Both the position numbers and the translations under genes were made by a program. A stretch of 6,628 nucleotides of DNA from DAISIL01 sp036822015 (GTDB lineage: Bacteria > Bacteroidota > Bacteroidia > Cytophagales > Bernardetiaceae), in the NCBI GenBank assembly GCA_036822015.1, contig DAISIL010000104.1, positions 1 to 6,628 on the forward strand, written 5' to 3'. The notes under the pieces were generated by a model. That model worked only from the letters and a program-made list of their open reading frames with translations, had not been told where the DNA came from and did no database searches. Shown here one piece after another: positions 6,584 through 6,628 of the stretch (position 1 is the first letter of the stretch; each line of letters begins with the position of its first letter).

Positions 6584-6628
6584 ATGAGCGGAACCACAGA
6601 TCGGTATATCAATCTTTTTACGGACTTT
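6584..6628 (+). CDS. Probable PD-(D/E)XK nuclease-family transposase (Rpn-like), N-terminus only
   Basis: An ATG 10 bp after the MoxR-family stop opens a frame that runs to the window edge, giving MSGTTDRYINLFTDF. The RYINxFTDF pattern is the hallmark N-terminus of the PD-(D/E)XK nuclease-family transposase/Rpn-like proteins abundant in Bacteroidota, which usually continue GFKxxFG. Rpn proteins are DNA endonucleases that promote RecA-independent recombination, and many of these loci are mobile or multicopy. Only 15 codons are present, so catalytic residues cannot be seen. The short gap would allow co-transcription with the upstream gene. Family assignment rests on the N-terminal motif alone. 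Confidence 0.6.
   Translation, partial: MSGTTDRYINLFTDF

Overview
The window looks like chromosomal DNA of a Bacteroidota bacterium, most plausibly a Saprospiria/Lewinella-type organism. The reasons are a very large secreted protein built from FG-GAP, right-handed beta-helix and 'choice-of-anchor' type domains; start codons without convincing Shine-Dalgarno sequences; -7 elements resembling the Bacteroidota TAnnTTTG consensus; and the characteristic N-terminus of a PD-(D/E)XK nuclease-family transposase at the right edge. The taxonomic call is inference. No RNA gene, CRISPR array or insertion-sequence end is visible.

Layout. Positions 1-3646 (minus strand) hold the first 1215 codons of one huge secreted protein whose 3' end lies beyond the left edge. 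Its order is: signal peptide, N-terminal beta-rich domain, seven 67-residue FG-GAP units predicted to close into a seven-bladed integrin-like propeller, a right-handed beta-helix ending in a choice-of-anchor-Q-like module, and the first part of an Ig-like (HYDIN/choice-of-anchor-D-like) domain. A 193-bp intergenic stretch (3647-3839) carries a candidate promoter for this gene and a 9-bp-stem hairpin after the upstream gene. Positions 3840-5530 (minus) are dnaX, the DNA polymerase III clamp-loader gene. It is split over two frames at a run of ten A residues. The zero frame ends after 385 codons (gamma-like product); a -1 shift on the A run yields a 563-residue tau-like product whose C-terminal domain is intact. 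An 80-bp divergent intergenic region (5531-5610) has candidate -7 elements almost abutting both start codons. Positions 5611-6573 (plus) encode a complete MoxR-family AAA+ ATPase, followed 10 bp later by the first 15 codons of a probable Rpn-like PD-(D/E)XK nuclease/transposase.

Functionally the window joins a replication gene (dnaX), an AAA+ chaperone-like ATPase and a cell-surface or secreted adhesin-like protein; no shared pathway is evident. The two points most worth following are the apparently programmed dnaX frameshift and the propeller, whose seven nearly identical blades differ mainly in loops predicted to lie on one face. Several long open frames overlapping the adhesin on both strands are shadows created by its repeats and stop-poor composition.
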